The translations under genes were made by a program, and so were the position numbers. Shown here piece after piece: positions 6,623-13,504 of a stretch of DNA of 16,274 nucleotides. Source of the stretch: Nocardioidaceae bacterium (GTDB lineage: Bacteria; Actinomycetota; Actinomycetes; Propionibacteriales; Nocardioidaceae). Location: assembly GCA_025966335.1 (NCBI GenBank), contig JAICRS010000043.1, positions 1 to 16,274 of the forward strand, read 5' to 3'. Each line of letters opens with the position of its first letter. The stretch's first letter is position 1. The notes beneath the pieces were generated by a model. The model saw only the letters and a list, made by a program, of their open reading frames with translations, did no database searches and had not been told where the DNA came from.

Positions 6623-7180
6623 ATGTCCCACACCCGCGTCGTCGTCCTGCTCGGCAGCCTGCGCTCCCAGTCGATCAACCGGCGCATCGCCGAGACCCTG
6701 CGTGACCAGGCGCCGGCCGGCACCGTCGTGGAGATCGTGGACGGCCTCGGCGAGCTCCCGTTCTACAACGAGGAGATCGACGTGGACGGCGAGGCGCCCG
6801 CGTCCGTGACCCGTCTCCGCGACCAGGTCGGAGTCGCCGACCGCGTGCTCGCGGTCACCCCGGAGTACAACGGCACGATGCCGGCGGTCCTCAACAACGC
6901 GATCGACTGGCTGTCCCGGCCGTACGGCGCGAGCGCACTGAGCGGCAAGCCGTTCGCGGCGCTCGGCGCGACGCCCACCCGCTTCGGCGGCAAGTGGTCG
7001 CACGAGGACGCCCGCCGCTCGGCCACCGTGGCCGGCGCGCACGTCGTCGCGGACATCGCCATCTCCGAGTCGACCATCGACCGCGAGGACATCCTCGCCG
7101 AGCCGGAGTTCGTCGGCCGGCTGCTCGGCGCTCTCGACACCCTCGTCTCGCACCGGGTGGAGGCCCAGCCCGCCGCGTGA
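6623..7180 (+). CDS. NADPH-dependent FMN reductase family protein
   Basis: A flavodoxin-like oxidoreductase of 185 residues, of the SsuE/ArsH/chromate reductase type, which reduces flavin or quinone/nitro-type substrates with NAD(P)H. The FMN phosphate loop GSLRSQSINR lies at 11-20 and the conserved TPEYNGTMPAVLNNAIDWLSRP at 79-100. A later GKPFAALGATPTRFGG segment is also typical. GAGGAG at 6611-6616, six bases before the ATG, is one of the best Shine-Dalgarno sites in the window and fixes the start at 6623 rather than the in-frame ATG at 6596. It is divergent from the TetR gene with the palindrome between, so it is the likely regulated target; induction by a xenobiotic or redox-active compound is a reasonable guess. 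Physiological substrate unknown. Confidence 0.92.
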   Translation: MSHTRVVVLLGSLRSQSINRRIAETLRDQAPAGTVVEIVDGLGELPFYNEEIDVDGEAPASVTRLRDQVGVADRVLAVTPEYNGTMPAVLNNAIDWLSRPYGASALSGKPFAALGATPTRFGGKWSHEDARRSATVAGAHVVADIAISESTIDREDILAEPEFVGRLLGALDTLVSHRVEAQPAA

Positions 7181-7193
7181 CACGCTGGGCGGC

Positions 7194-7586
7194 ATGAGCG
7201 AGCTGACGCCGTACCTCTGTGTCGGGGACTGCCGTGCCGCCATCGCGTGGTACGTCGACGCGCTCGGCGCGGAGCTCGCCTACGACCCGATCGTGATGGA
7301 CGACGGACGCATCGGCCACTGCGAGCTCGCCGTCGACGGAGCACGCTGGATGATGTCCGACGCGTTCGAGTCGGCCGGAGTGGCGCCGCCACCCCCCGAC
7401 CGCGGCCCGGCGGTCACGCTCCACCTGACGGTGGCCGACTGCGACGCCGCGGCCTCCCGGGTCGACGCGGCCGGCGTGCCGATGACGCGCGGGCCGGAGG
7501 ACAGCCCGCCGGCCGGCCGGGTCGCGGTCTTCACGGACCCGTTCGGCCACCGGTGGTTCCTCAACCAGCCGCTGCCCGAGGGCTGA
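7194..7586 (+). CDS. VOC (glyoxalase/bleomycin-resistance) superfamily protein, PhnB-like
   Basis: A 130-residue single-unit VOC protein made of two beta-alpha-beta-beta-beta modules. The first module contains PYLCVGDCRAAIAWYVDALGAEL and the second contains LHLTVADCDAAASRVDAAGV ending in VAVFTDPFGHRWFLNQ, typical of the PhnB-like subgroup. The ATG lies 13 bases after the reductase stop; CACGCT (7181-7186) ends seven bases before it and could be a -10 for a leaderless transcript, or the gene may simply be cotranscribed. It ends six bases from the convergent pentapeptide-repeat gene with no obvious terminator between. Reaction unknown: VOC members include isomerases, dioxygenases and drug-binding proteins. 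Confidence 0.88.
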   Translation: MSELTPYLCVGDCRAAIAWYVDALGAELAYDPIVMDDGRIGHCELAVDGARWMMSDAFESAGVAPPPPDRGPAVTLHLTVADCDAAASRVDAAGVPMTRGPEDSPPAGRVAVFTDPFGHRWFLNQPLPEG

Positions 7587-7592
7587 CCCGGC

Positions 7593-8189
7593 TCAGGGCT
7601 CGACGTCGGCGCCGTACAGCTCGGCCAGGTGCACCGCGCCGAACAGGTCGAGGCGGGTGCCTGTCAGGGTGGCCTCGCGCAGGTCGACGCCGGCCAGCGA
7701 GGCGCCGCGGAGATCGGCCTTGGTCAGGTTCGTCTCCCTGACGGTGGCACCGTCGAGCTTGGCGTCGCGCAGCACCGCGGCGGACAGGTCGGTCATCGAC
7801 AGGTCAGACTCGCGCAGGTCGAGACCGCCGAGCTGGAGACCGCCGAGGTTGGCGCCGCGCAGGGTGATCGACCGCCACGAGCCACCGATCACCTTCAGAG
7901 GCCGCATCGTGCACTCCGCGAACACCGAACCGTCGAGCTTGCAGCCGTCGAACGACGCGTCGAAGAAGCTGCAGCGCCGGAAGTCGGCCGCGATGAACGC
8001 CGTGCTGTGGTGGGTCGAGGCGTTGAAGCGGCAGTTGTGGAAGGTGCACTCCCGGAAGATCACGCCCTTCGTCGTCGCCTCGGTCAGGTCGACGTCGCTG
8101 AACGTGCACTGCTCGTAGACGACGTCGACCAGCTCCTCGCCGTAGCGGTCCTCGCCGCGGAAGGTCCTGCCCGCGAACGTCTCAGACAT
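7593..8189 (-). CDS. MfpA/Qnr-like pentapeptide-repeat protein
   Basis: A 198-residue protein built almost wholly of pentapeptide repeats A(D/N)LXX, with Phe or Leu at the central position of each five. Examples are CTFSDVDL, CTFHNCRF, ADFRRCSFFDASF and TNLTKADLRGASLAGVDLREATL. Such repeats form a right-handed quadrilateral beta-helix. The overall plan resembles MfpA and Qnr proteins, which mimic DNA and bind gyrase: a GSVFAEC-MRPL segment, then a helix of (A/D)L repeats, and a short C-terminal tail. In MfpA a comparable segment is followed by a run of LRG-type repeats. It is the last gene of a five-gene minus-strand operon, and its ATG overlaps the DUF2087 stop by eight bases. Unlike mycobacterial MfpA there is no adjacent GTPase conservon. 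A gyrase-protection role is inferred from the family, not demonstrated. Confidence 0.85.
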   Translation of the reverse strand: MSETFAGRTFRGEDRYGEELVDVVYEQCTFSDVDLTEATTKGVIFRECTFHNCRFNASTHHSTAFIAADFRRCSFFDASFDGCKLDGSVFAECTMRPLKVIGGSWRSITLRGANLGGLQLGGLDLRESDLSMTDLSAAVLRDAKLDGATVRETNLTKADLRGASLAGVDLREATLTGTRLDLFGAVHLAELYGADVEP

Positions 8190-8460
8190 CGACCGAACCG
8201 CCGCTGCGCCAGTACATGTTGTCGGCGCGGTCGAGGAAGCCGTTGTCGACGAGGTAGCGGCGAAGGGCCGCGTAGTCCGGGTGGAACGCGGCCAGGATCT
8301 CGTTGACCTCGGTCTCCGGGTACCTCACGCCCGGCTCGAAGCGCTGCGCCAGGTGGTCGAGCACGACCACGAGCTTGTGGCGCTTCGAGGGGATGGTGTG
8401 CAGCCGCCCGTCGGCGTCGAGGAAGTTGGCAAGCACCTTCTCGGGTACCCGGTCGCTCAT
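8182..8460 (-). CDS. DUF2087 domain protein
   Basis: A 92-residue protein. The region from PSKRHKLVVVLDHLAQRFEPGVRYPETEVNEILAAFHPDYAALRRYLVDNGFLDR (about residues 24-78) matches DUF2087, a small helical domain with winged-helix character, found alone or fused to transcription-regulator HTH domains. The YPE-EVN and LRR-LVD-GFL blocks are the recognisable parts. Here it stands alone, so a role as a small nucleic-acid-binding or adaptor protein is only a guess. The ATG at 8460 is five bases after the M23 peptidase stop. A GTG at 8469 in the same frame would overlap that stop as GTGA, like other joints of this operon, and is a credible alternative start. It overlaps the pentapeptide gene by eight bases, suggesting translational coupling. 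Confidence 0.85.
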   Translation of the reverse strand: MSDRVPEKVLANFLDADGRLHTIPSKRHKLVVVLDHLAQRFEPGVRYPETEVNEILAAFHPDYAALRRYLVDNGFLDRADNMYWRSGGSVDV

Positions 8461-8465
8461 GAGGC

Positions 8466-9023
8466 TCACGGTACGACGGCCTCGAGGTCGAGCAGCCCCT
8501 TCGGGTACGTCGCCGAGTCGAGCCCTCCGCTGGGTGCGCGCTTCTCGAAGTGCAGGTGACACCCGTCGGGGGCACCGTTGTCGGACGCGAGCGCGATCAG
8601 TCGGCCACGTCGCACCGCGTCGCCCGGCTCGACGTACCTCTTGCGCACGTGCCCGATCACCAGGTCCCACTTCTCGGTGCGCAGCAGCAGGGGTGTCGTG
8701 CCGTACGCCGGCCCCAGCGGCGCCGGGTCGACGACGGTCGCCCGCCGGGCGGCGTACAGCTTGGTGCCGCACGCCATCGCCACGTCGATGCCGTGGTGGA
8801 AACCGTGCCCGTCCTCGCACCGCGGGTCGGGGGAGTAGTACGGCGCCTCGGTGCAGCCGAACGGGATCATGATCCGGTGCTTCCCGCCGAACCACGGCGA
8901 GGAGTACCAGGTCTTGTCGTCGGTGTAGAACACCCAGCGCGGGTCAGGCTTCGCCACCGCCGACCCGGGGGCGAGCACCGCCAGGAGCAGCAGCAGGGCG
9001 AGGACGCGGCGCACGACGGTCAC
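8466..9023 (-). CDS. Secreted M23 (LytM-like) metallopeptidase
   Basis: A 185-residue exported peptidoglycan-hydrolase-like protein. It begins with a signal peptide (VTVVRR, hydrophobic LALLLLLAVLAP, likely cleavage after SAVA near residue 24). The M23 domain carries the zinc motif HHGID (H76, D80) and the second motif HLHFE (H156, H158). An intervening His (H125) stands 31 residues before H156, the same spacing as between LytM H260 and H291, so all catalytic ligands are present. Between signal and domain lies a segment with FYTDDKTWYSSPWFGG and paired cysteines (C57, C69). The GTG start overlaps the upstream VOC stop as GTGA. No LysM or SH3 cell-wall-binding domain is visible. It acts outside the membrane on cell-wall peptides or as a regulator of such enzymes. 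Confidence 0.9.
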   Translation of the reverse strand: MTVVRRVLALLLLLAVLAPGSAVAKPDPRWVFYTDDKTWYSSPWFGGKHRIMIPFGCTEAPYYSPDPRCEDGHGFHHGIDVAMACGTKLYAARRATVVDPAPLGPAYGTTPLLLRTEKWDLVIGHVRKRYVEPGDAVRRGRLIALASDNGAPDGCHLHFEKRAPSGGLDSATYPKGLLDLEAVVP

Positions 9024-9415
9024 GCCTCGACGACGACCTCGACCTCGAACGACTCCGAGTTCTCCAGGTAGAGCGCGGTGTGGTCGTCGCCGCCCGCGTG
9101 CGGGTACTTGTCGGGGTACAGCTCCGACCACCCGTGCCCGGCGGCCTCGGAGCGCACCGCGTCCAACGCCGCGAGGTCCGGGACCGTGAACGCCAGGTGG
9201 TTGATGCCGGGTCGCAGCCGGTCGTGCCGCTCGTCGAGCAGGTCGGGGGAGCGCTCGAGAAACGTGTACGTGCCGTCCGGGTGCTTCCACGCCCCACTGG
9301 TCTCCTCGACGAAGTCCTCCTCCCAGCCGCAGGCCACGAGCAGCCAGCTCCACTCGGGCACGGCGGTGGCGGGGTCCTGGACCCAGACGTCGAAGTGGTG
9401 GATCGCACGAGTCAT
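9020..9415 (-). CDS. VOC superfamily (glyoxalase-like) protein
   Basis: A 131-residue VOC protein with IHHFDVWVQDPATAVPEWSWLL at the N-terminus and GINHLAFTVPDLAALDAVRSEAAGHGW beginning the second module. The C-terminal strand TALYLENSESFEVEVV is typical. Possible metal ligands are H7, H73 and a Glu in the final strand (E124 or E126), as in metal-dependent family members. The ATG at 9415 overlaps the stop of the upstream gene (ATGA), and its own stop overlaps the peptidase start (GTGA). It is thus the second gene of a tightly coupled operon. An upstream extension to 9490 would overlap coding sequence of the preceding gene and is not used. Substrate unknown; lactoylglutathione lyase-like labels would be unsafe. 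Confidence 0.88.
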   Translation of the reverse strand: MTRAIHHFDVWVQDPATAVPEWSWLLVACGWEEDFVEETSGAWKHPDGTYTFLERSPDLLDERHDRLRPGINHLAFTVPDLAALDAVRSEAAGHGWSELYPDKYPHAGGDDHTALYLENSESFEVEVVVEA

Positions 9416-10176
9416 GAGGACAGTCCATCGCAGGCGTCGACCAGACGGTCGCGCAGGGGAGCCGCACGGCCGGCGAACTCGCGCTGCCACGCGGCGTACT
9501 CACGCTTCCCGTCGGCGGTCTCGATCCGGATCGGCGCGAACCCCCAGCCCGTGAAGTCGTAGGGCGACGCGCGCATGTCGACCTCGCGGACGTCCCAGGC
9601 GAGCACGAAGCAGTCGGCGACGAGGTCGGACCCGACGAGCGGCCACAGCCGGAACGCGTGCTTGTAGAGGTCCATCGTCGCGTGCAGGCACCCCGGCTGC
9701 TCGTAGGCAGCCCGGTCGTCGCGGCCCGGTGACAGCGTGTTGAGGGGCCGCGCGGAGTCGGTGAAGAAGCGGTAGGCGTCGAAGTGCGAGCAGGCGATCC
9801 GGTGCGACTCGACGACCTCGTCCGTGCCGCCCGGACCCAGCCGCAGCGGGACCTCGTGGCGGGTCGCGGACGTGCCGTGCACCATCGCCCACTCGTGCAG
9901 CCCGAAGCAACCGGTGTGCGCCGGCCGCGCCCGCGTCGCGGCGAGGAGGTTGCGGATCCCGCGCGCCAGCGGCCGCAGCCGCGCGCGCTGCTCGGCCGTG
10001 CCGCTCTCGGGCCAGCCGGGCTCCCAGGTCAGCAGCTTGGCGGGGGAGAAGGAGTAGTAGGTGAAGAGGAAGTCGTGCACGGGGTGCTTCTCGCCGTCGC
10101 GGCGGCGGGCCAGGTGAGGCTCGACGTACGGAGTCAGGCGCGCCCGGTGCGCAGCCGCAGGCGTCGTCGTCTCCAC
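9412..10176 (-). CDS. Conserved protein, '3-methyladenine DNA glycosylase' type (function unproven)
   Basis: A 254-residue protein whose N-terminal segment HLARRRDGEKHPVHDFLFTYY (21-41) I recall from actinobacterial proteins commonly labelled 3-methyladenine DNA glycosylase. It shows none of the classical landmarks: no helix-hairpin-helix GPD motif of AlkA and no recognisable Tag or Mpg motifs. It is rich in His and Cys set in conserved-looking blocks: CFGLHEWAMVH (90-100), HRIACSHFDAYRFFT (125-139), QPGCLHATMDLYKHA (160-174) and DLVADCFVLAWDVREVDMRASPYD (184-207). These could form a metal or catalytic site. No signal peptide or membrane span is seen. The GTG at 10176 is chosen because TAGCAT lies seven bases upstream. 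It heads the five-gene minus-strand operon and is divergent from the FAH-family gene. The family call is moderate; the repair function is doubtful. Confidence 0.7.
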   Translation of the reverse strand: METTTPAAAHRARLTPYVEPHLARRRDGEKHPVHDFLFTYYSFSPAKLLTWEPGWPESGTAEQRARLRPLARGIRNLLAATRARPAHTGCFGLHEWAMVHGTSATRHEVPLRLGPGGTDEVVESHRIACSHFDAYRFFTDSARPLNTLSPGRDDRAAYEQPGCLHATMDLYKHAFRLWPLVGSDLVADCFVLAWDVREVDMRASPYDFTGWGFAPIRIETADGKREYAAWQREFAGRAAPLRDRLVDACDGLSS

Positions 10177-10183
10177 GCCGTCG

Positions 10184-10189
10184 ATGCTA
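10184..10189 (-). promoter_or_regulatory. -10 element TAGCAT of the five-gene minus-strand operon
   Basis: On the minus strand TAGCAT matches TANNNT and is followed by seven bases and then the GTG at 10176, implying a leaderless transcript for the whole operon. It shares a 45-base divergent region with the FAH-family gene. No -35 consensus is evident. Confidence 0.55.
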
Positions 10190-10209
10190 GGCGCGTACCG
10201 CCCCGTCGG

Positions 10210-10215
10210 TAGGGT
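10210..10215 (+). promoter_or_regulatory. -10 element TAGGGT of the FAH-gltX operon
   Basis: TAGGGT matches TANNNT and ends six bases before the GTG at 10222, again suggesting a leaderless message. The two opposed -10 elements here are only about 20 bases apart, so RNA polymerase could hardly occupy both promoters at once. Confidence 0.55.
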
Positions 10216-10221
10216 CGGGAC

Positions 10222-11031
10222 GTGCGTATCGCCAGGTTCACCACGGGTGACGACCCCCTGTACGGCGTCGTGACGGGCGACCTCGACGAGCACGGCGAGC
10301 TCTCCGACGACGCCACGATCATCACGCTCGCGGGCGACCCGATGTACGCCGGGGTCAAGCCGCTCGACGAGCAGCACCGCGTGGCCGACGTGCGGCTGCT
10401 GGCGCCGGTCATCCCGCGCAGCAAGGTGGTGGCGATCGGCCGCAACTACGCCGCGCACGCCGCCGAGATGGACAACGAGGTGCCGCCGGAGCCGCTGATG
10501 TTCCTCAAGCCGAACACCAGCGTGATCGGCCCCGGCGACCCGATCTTCTACCCGCGGCAGTCGCAGCGCGTCGACTTCGAGGGCGAGCTCGCGGTGGTCA
10601 TCGGCCGCATCTGCCGAGACGTACCCGCCGAGCAGGCGACCGACGTGATCTTCGGCTACACGATCGCCAACGACGTCACGGCCCGCGACCTCCAGAAGTC
10701 CGACGGCCAGTGGAGCCGGGCCAAGGGGTTCGACTCCTTCTGCCCGTTGGGCCCCTGGATCGAGACCGACCTCGACCCGCACGACTTCGTCGAGGGCCGG
10801 TCGGTGCGGACCTTCCTGAACGGTGACCTCAAGCAGGACGGGTCGACGAAGGACCTGATCTTCGACATCCCCACGCTCGTCGCACACATCACGGCGGCCA
10901 TGACGCTGCTGCCCGGCGACGTGATCCTCACCGGCACCCCCGAGGGTGTCGGTCCCATGCAGGTCGACGACGAGGTCGAGGTCTCGATCGCCGGTCTCGG
11001 CACGCTCACGAACAGGGTGACCAGCAGATGA
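10222..11031 (+). CDS. Fumarylacetoacetate hydrolase (FAH) family protein
   Basis: A 269-residue cytoplasmic enzyme of the FAH superfamily, which hydrolyses or isomerises acylpyruvate-type 2-oxo or 2-hydroxy acids with a divalent metal. The IGRNYAAHAAEM block (72-83) and FLKPNTSVIGPGDPI are typical. The metal-binding VDFEGELAVVIG (E120, E122) and NDVTARDLQ (D151) are intact, as are AKGFDSFCPLGPW and the terminal GDVILTGTPEGVG. Such genes are often labelled 2-hydroxyhepta-2,4-diene-1,7-dioate isomerase; acylpyruvase or oxaloacetate decarboxylase activity (FAHD1 type) is equally possible. The stop overlaps the gltX start as ATGA, giving translational coupling. As far as I recall the FAH-gltX pair is conserved in other Actinobacteria such as Mycobacterium, which suggests a housekeeping metabolite-repair role rather than aromatic catabolism. 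Confidence 0.92.
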   Translation: MRIARFTTGDDPLYGVVTGDLDEHGELSDDATIITLAGDPMYAGVKPLDEQHRVADVRLLAPVIPRSKVVAIGRNYAAHAAEMDNEVPPEPLMFLKPNTSVIGPGDPIFYPRQSQRVDFEGELAVVIGRICRDVPAEQATDVIFGYTIANDVTARDLQKSDGQWSRAKGFDSFCPLGPWIETDLDPHDFVEGRSVRTFLNGDLKQDGSTKDLIFDIPTLVAHITAAMTLLPGDVILTGTPEGVGPMQVDDEVEVSIAGLGTLTNRVTSR

Positions 11032-12482
11032 GTGACAGCAAGGTGCGGGTGCGCTTCTGCCCGTCCCCGACCGGCAACCCTCACGTCGGCCTGGCCCGGA
11101 CGGCGCTCTACAACTGGGTCTTCGCGCGCCACCACGGTGGCGACCTGGTCTTCCGCATCGAGGACACCGACGCCGCTCGTGACAGCGAGGAGTCCTACCA
11201 GCTCCTGCTCGACACGATGCGCTGGCTCGGTTTCGACTGGGACGAGGGTCCCGAGGTCGGCGGCCCCTATGGCCCGTACCGGCAGTCCGAGCGCCACGAC
11301 ATCTACCTCGACGTGCTCGCCCGGCTGCGCGAGGCCGCGTACACCTACGACTGCTACTGCACCAACGACGAGGTCGACGCGCGCCGCAAGGCGTCGGGTT
11401 CGAAGCTGCAGGGGTACGACGGGTTCTGCCGCGAGCTGACCGACGAGCAAGTCGCGGCTTTCCGGGCCGAGGACCGTCAGCCCGTCAGCCGCTTCCGGAT
11501 GCCCGACGGCGAGCTCACGTGGGACGACCTGGTCCGTGGTGACATCACCTTCCAGACCGAGCACGTGCCCGACTTCGCGGTGGCGAGGGCCAACGGCCAG
11601 CCGCTGTACACATTGGTCAACCCCGTCGACGACGCGATGATGCACATCACCCACGTGCTCCGTGGGGAGGACCTGCTGTCCTCGACGCCGCGTCAGCTCG
11701 CGCTGTACACCGCGCTGACCGAGCTCGGCATCGCGGAGGAGACGCCGCGGTTCGGCCACCTGCCGTACGTGATGGGCGAGGGCAACAAGAAGCTGTCCAA
11801 GCGCGACCCGCAGGGCAACCTGCTCAACTACCGCGAGGCCGGCTTCCTGCCGGAGGGCCTCCTCAACTACCTGGCCCTGCTGGGCTGGGCGATCTCCGGA
11901 GACCGCGACATCTTCTCGATCGAGGAGATGGTCGCGGCGTTCGAGATCGGCGACGTGAACCCCAACCCGGCGCGTTTCGACATGAAGAAGGCCGAGGCCA
12001 TCAACGCCGCGCACATGCGGTTGCTGTCCGTCGAGGAGATCGGGCGGCGCTCGGTCCCGTACCTGGCCGCCGCCGGCCTCGTCGCCGACCCGCCGACCGC
12101 CGAGCAGCAGGCCGTCCTGGACGCCGCGATGCCGCTGGTCGCCGAACGGATCAACAAGCTCACCGAGTCCGTGGACATGCTGGCGTTCCTGCTCGTCGAC
12201 GAGGACGCGTTCACCGTGACCGACGAGATCGACGAGGCGGGCCGCGGCGTGGTGAAGGCGGCGTACGACGCCCTCGCCGGCCTCCCGGACTGGACGACAA
12301 CCGCGATCGAGGACGCCCTGCGGGTGGCGCTCGTCGAGGGTCTGGAGCTCAAGCCGCGCAACGCCTTCGGTCCCGTGCGCGTCGCCGCGACCGGCCGCAA
12401 GGTGTCGCCGCCGCTGTTCGAGTCCCTCGAGCTCCTCGGTCGGGACCGGAGCCTCTCGCGGCTGTCCGCGGCCCTGGCCTAG
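11028..12482 (+). CDS. gltX: Glutamyl-tRNA synthetase
   Basis: Class I aminoacyl-tRNA synthetase, 484 residues, the normal bacterial length. It attaches glutamate to tRNA-Glu and, in bacteria without GlnRS, also to tRNA-Gln for later amidation by GatCAB. The N-terminal RFCPSPTGNPHVGLARTAL holds the HIGH-type motif HVGL (19-22). FRIEDTD and the catalytic-domain YDGFCR follow, and KKLSKRD (254-260) is the KMSKS-type loop. The C-terminal part (about 330-484) is the helical anticodon-binding domain. The lack of Cys-rich zinc ligands beyond the YDCYCTNDE segment, and its full length, distinguish it from the short GluQ-type enzymes. The ATG overlaps the FAH stop (ATGA). Both tRNA-Gln and tRNA-Glu lie about 1 kb downstream, so enzyme and probable substrates are neighbours. 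Non-discriminating specificity is inferred from the phylum. Confidence 0.97.
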   Translation: MSDSKVRVRFCPSPTGNPHVGLARTALYNWVFARHHGGDLVFRIEDTDAARDSEESYQLLLDTMRWLGFDWDEGPEVGGPYGPYRQSERHDIYLDVLARLREAAYTYDCYCTNDEVDARRKASGSKLQGYDGFCRELTDEQVAAFRAEDRQPVSRFRMPDGELTWDDLVRGDITFQTEHVPDFAVARANGQPLYTLVNPVDDAMMHITHVLRGEDLLSSTPRQLALYTALTELGIAEETPRFGHLPYVMGEGNKKLSKRDPQGNLLNYREAGFLPEGLLNYLALLGWAISGDRDIFSIEEMVAAFEIGDVNPNPARFDMKKAEAINAAHMRLLSVEEIGRRSVPYLAAAGLVADPPTAEQQAVLDAAMPLVAERINKLTESVDMLAFLLVDEDAFTVTDEIDEAGRGVVKAAYDALAGLPDWTTTAIEDALRVALVEGLELKPRNAFGPVRVAATGRKVSPPLFESLELLGRDRSLSRLSAALA

Positions 12483-12484
12483 CC

Positions 12485-13471
12485 ATGGCCCAGCCCGCCG
12501 CCCCGCCGGCGTACGAGCGAGCCCTCGGGCTGCCGTACCACCTGGTGCTCACGGCCGGCCGTCCCGGCTGGTGGAGGTACGTCGTCGGCCTCCTGTTGGC
12601 GCTGGCCGGCCTCGTGATCGTCGGCCCGCTCGTGATGCTGGTGCCGTTCGTCATCTACTACCTCGCGACGGGTGCGGACCTCGCGGACAGCATGAGCGCG
12701 CTCGTCGACACGGCCGACGTGACGCCCGCCAGCCTCGCCTACCTCAACCTCAGCCTGGCGGCCGCGATCCCGATCACCTGGGCCGTCGTGAAGGTCGTGC
12801 ACGGCCTGAGACCGGGGTGGTTGGCCTCGATCCGGCCCCGCATCCGGTGGCACTACCTGTTCGCCTGCCTCGGCGTGTCCGTCGTGGCGCTGATCGCCAC
12901 GCTGTTCGTCTCCGCGCTCCTGCCGGCGCAGGGGGAGGGCACCGAGATGAGCGGTCAGCTGAACAGCTTCACCGACACCACCCGCGACTTCCTCATCGTG
13001 GTGGCCGTGCTCACGCCGTTGCAGGCCGCGGGAGAGGAGTACGCCTTCCGCGGGTACCTGACCCAGGCCTTCGGGGGGCTCTTCCGTTCGCGCTGGGTGG
13101 CGGTCGTGGCCTCGTCCCTGCTGTTCGGCATGGCGCACGGTCTGGGCCAGAGCGCGCCGATCTTCTTCGACCGGTTCGCCTTCGGGCTCGTCGCCGGCAC
13201 GCTCGTCGTGCTGACCGGAGGTCTCGAGGCCGGCATCGCGATGCACGTCCTCAACAACTGGCTGGCGTTCGGCCTGGCCCTCGCGTTCACCGACATGAGC
13301 TCGGCCCTCAACCCCACCGGCGGCAGCTGGTGGACGCTGCCGGTCACCCTCACGCAGTCGCTCGTGTACCTCGGGCTCGCGCTGCTCGTCGCCCGCCGGA
13401 TGGGGCTCACCAACCGCACCGATCCGCGGGTGCTCCCGGCCGTTTTGGTGGCCCCGCGCGGCCGCCTGTAA
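12485..13471 (+). CDS. CPBP-family intramembrane metalloprotease (CAAX/Abi type)
   Basis: A 328-residue polytopic membrane protein with about eight hydrophobic segments (near 32-62, 84-106, 124-146, 168-180, 203-218, 232-250, 252-268, 283-303). The three CPBP (Rce1-like) motifs are complete: EEYAFRG (E184, E185, R189), FGMAHG (H218) and HVLNNW (H254, N258), so an active intramembrane glutamyl protease is expected. Bacterial members are tied to prenyl-protein processing-like reactions, bacteriocin immunity or membrane stress, and nothing here shows which. The ATG is two bases after the gltX stop, so it is the third gene of the FAH-gltX operon. Its TAA stop is also the start of the -10 element of tRNA-Gln, which places a promoter over its last codons. 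Substrate unknown. Confidence 0.93.
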   Translation: MAQPAAPPAYERALGLPYHLVLTAGRPGWWRYVVGLLLALAGLVIVGPLVMLVPFVIYYLATGADLADSMSALVDTADVTPASLAYLNLSLAAAIPITWAVVKVVHGLRPGWLASIRPRIRWHYLFACLGVSVVALIATLFVSALLPAQGEGTEMSGQLNSFTDTTRDFLIVVAVLTPLQAAGEEYAFRGYLTQAFGGLFRSRWVAVVASSLLFGMAHGLGQSAPIFFDRFAFGLVAGTLVVLTGGLEAGIAMHVLNNWLAFGLALAFTDMSSALNPTGGSWWTLPVTLTQSLVYLGLALLVARRMGLTNRTDPRVLPAVLVAPRGRL

Positions 13472-13474
13472 GGT
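13445..13474 (+). promoter_or_regulatory. tRNA-Gln promoter (TTGGTG, 18 bases, TAAGGT)
   Basis: TTGGTG (13445-13450) and TAAGGT (13469-13474) are separated by 18 bases and resemble a vegetative promoter. The tRNA begins at 13505, allowing a short 5' leader for RNase P. The promoter lies over the 3' end of the CPBP protease gene, whose TAA stop is part of the -10. The same -10, TAAGGT, precedes tRNA-Glu. Confidence 0.65.
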
Positions 13475-13504
13475 TCTCCGCGGCCCTCAAAAGCCAGTGT
13501 TCCT

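Noticed and set aside
9416..9490. Longer start for the second VOC gene at 9490
   Set aside because: It would overlap 79 bases of the preceding gene with Arg-rich sequence; the ATG at 9415 gives the usual ATGA overlap and the expected VOC N-terminus.
10177..10887. Minus-strand extension of the glycosylase-type gene to give 491 residues
   Set aside because: The extension lies antisense to the FAH-family gene, has no family similarity, and would erase two good divergent -10 elements.
10656..12014. A 452-codon minus-strand frame opposite FAH and gltX
   Set aside because: Shadow of two well-supported plus-strand genes; composition is Val/Arg/Gly/Asp-rich with no recognisable domain.
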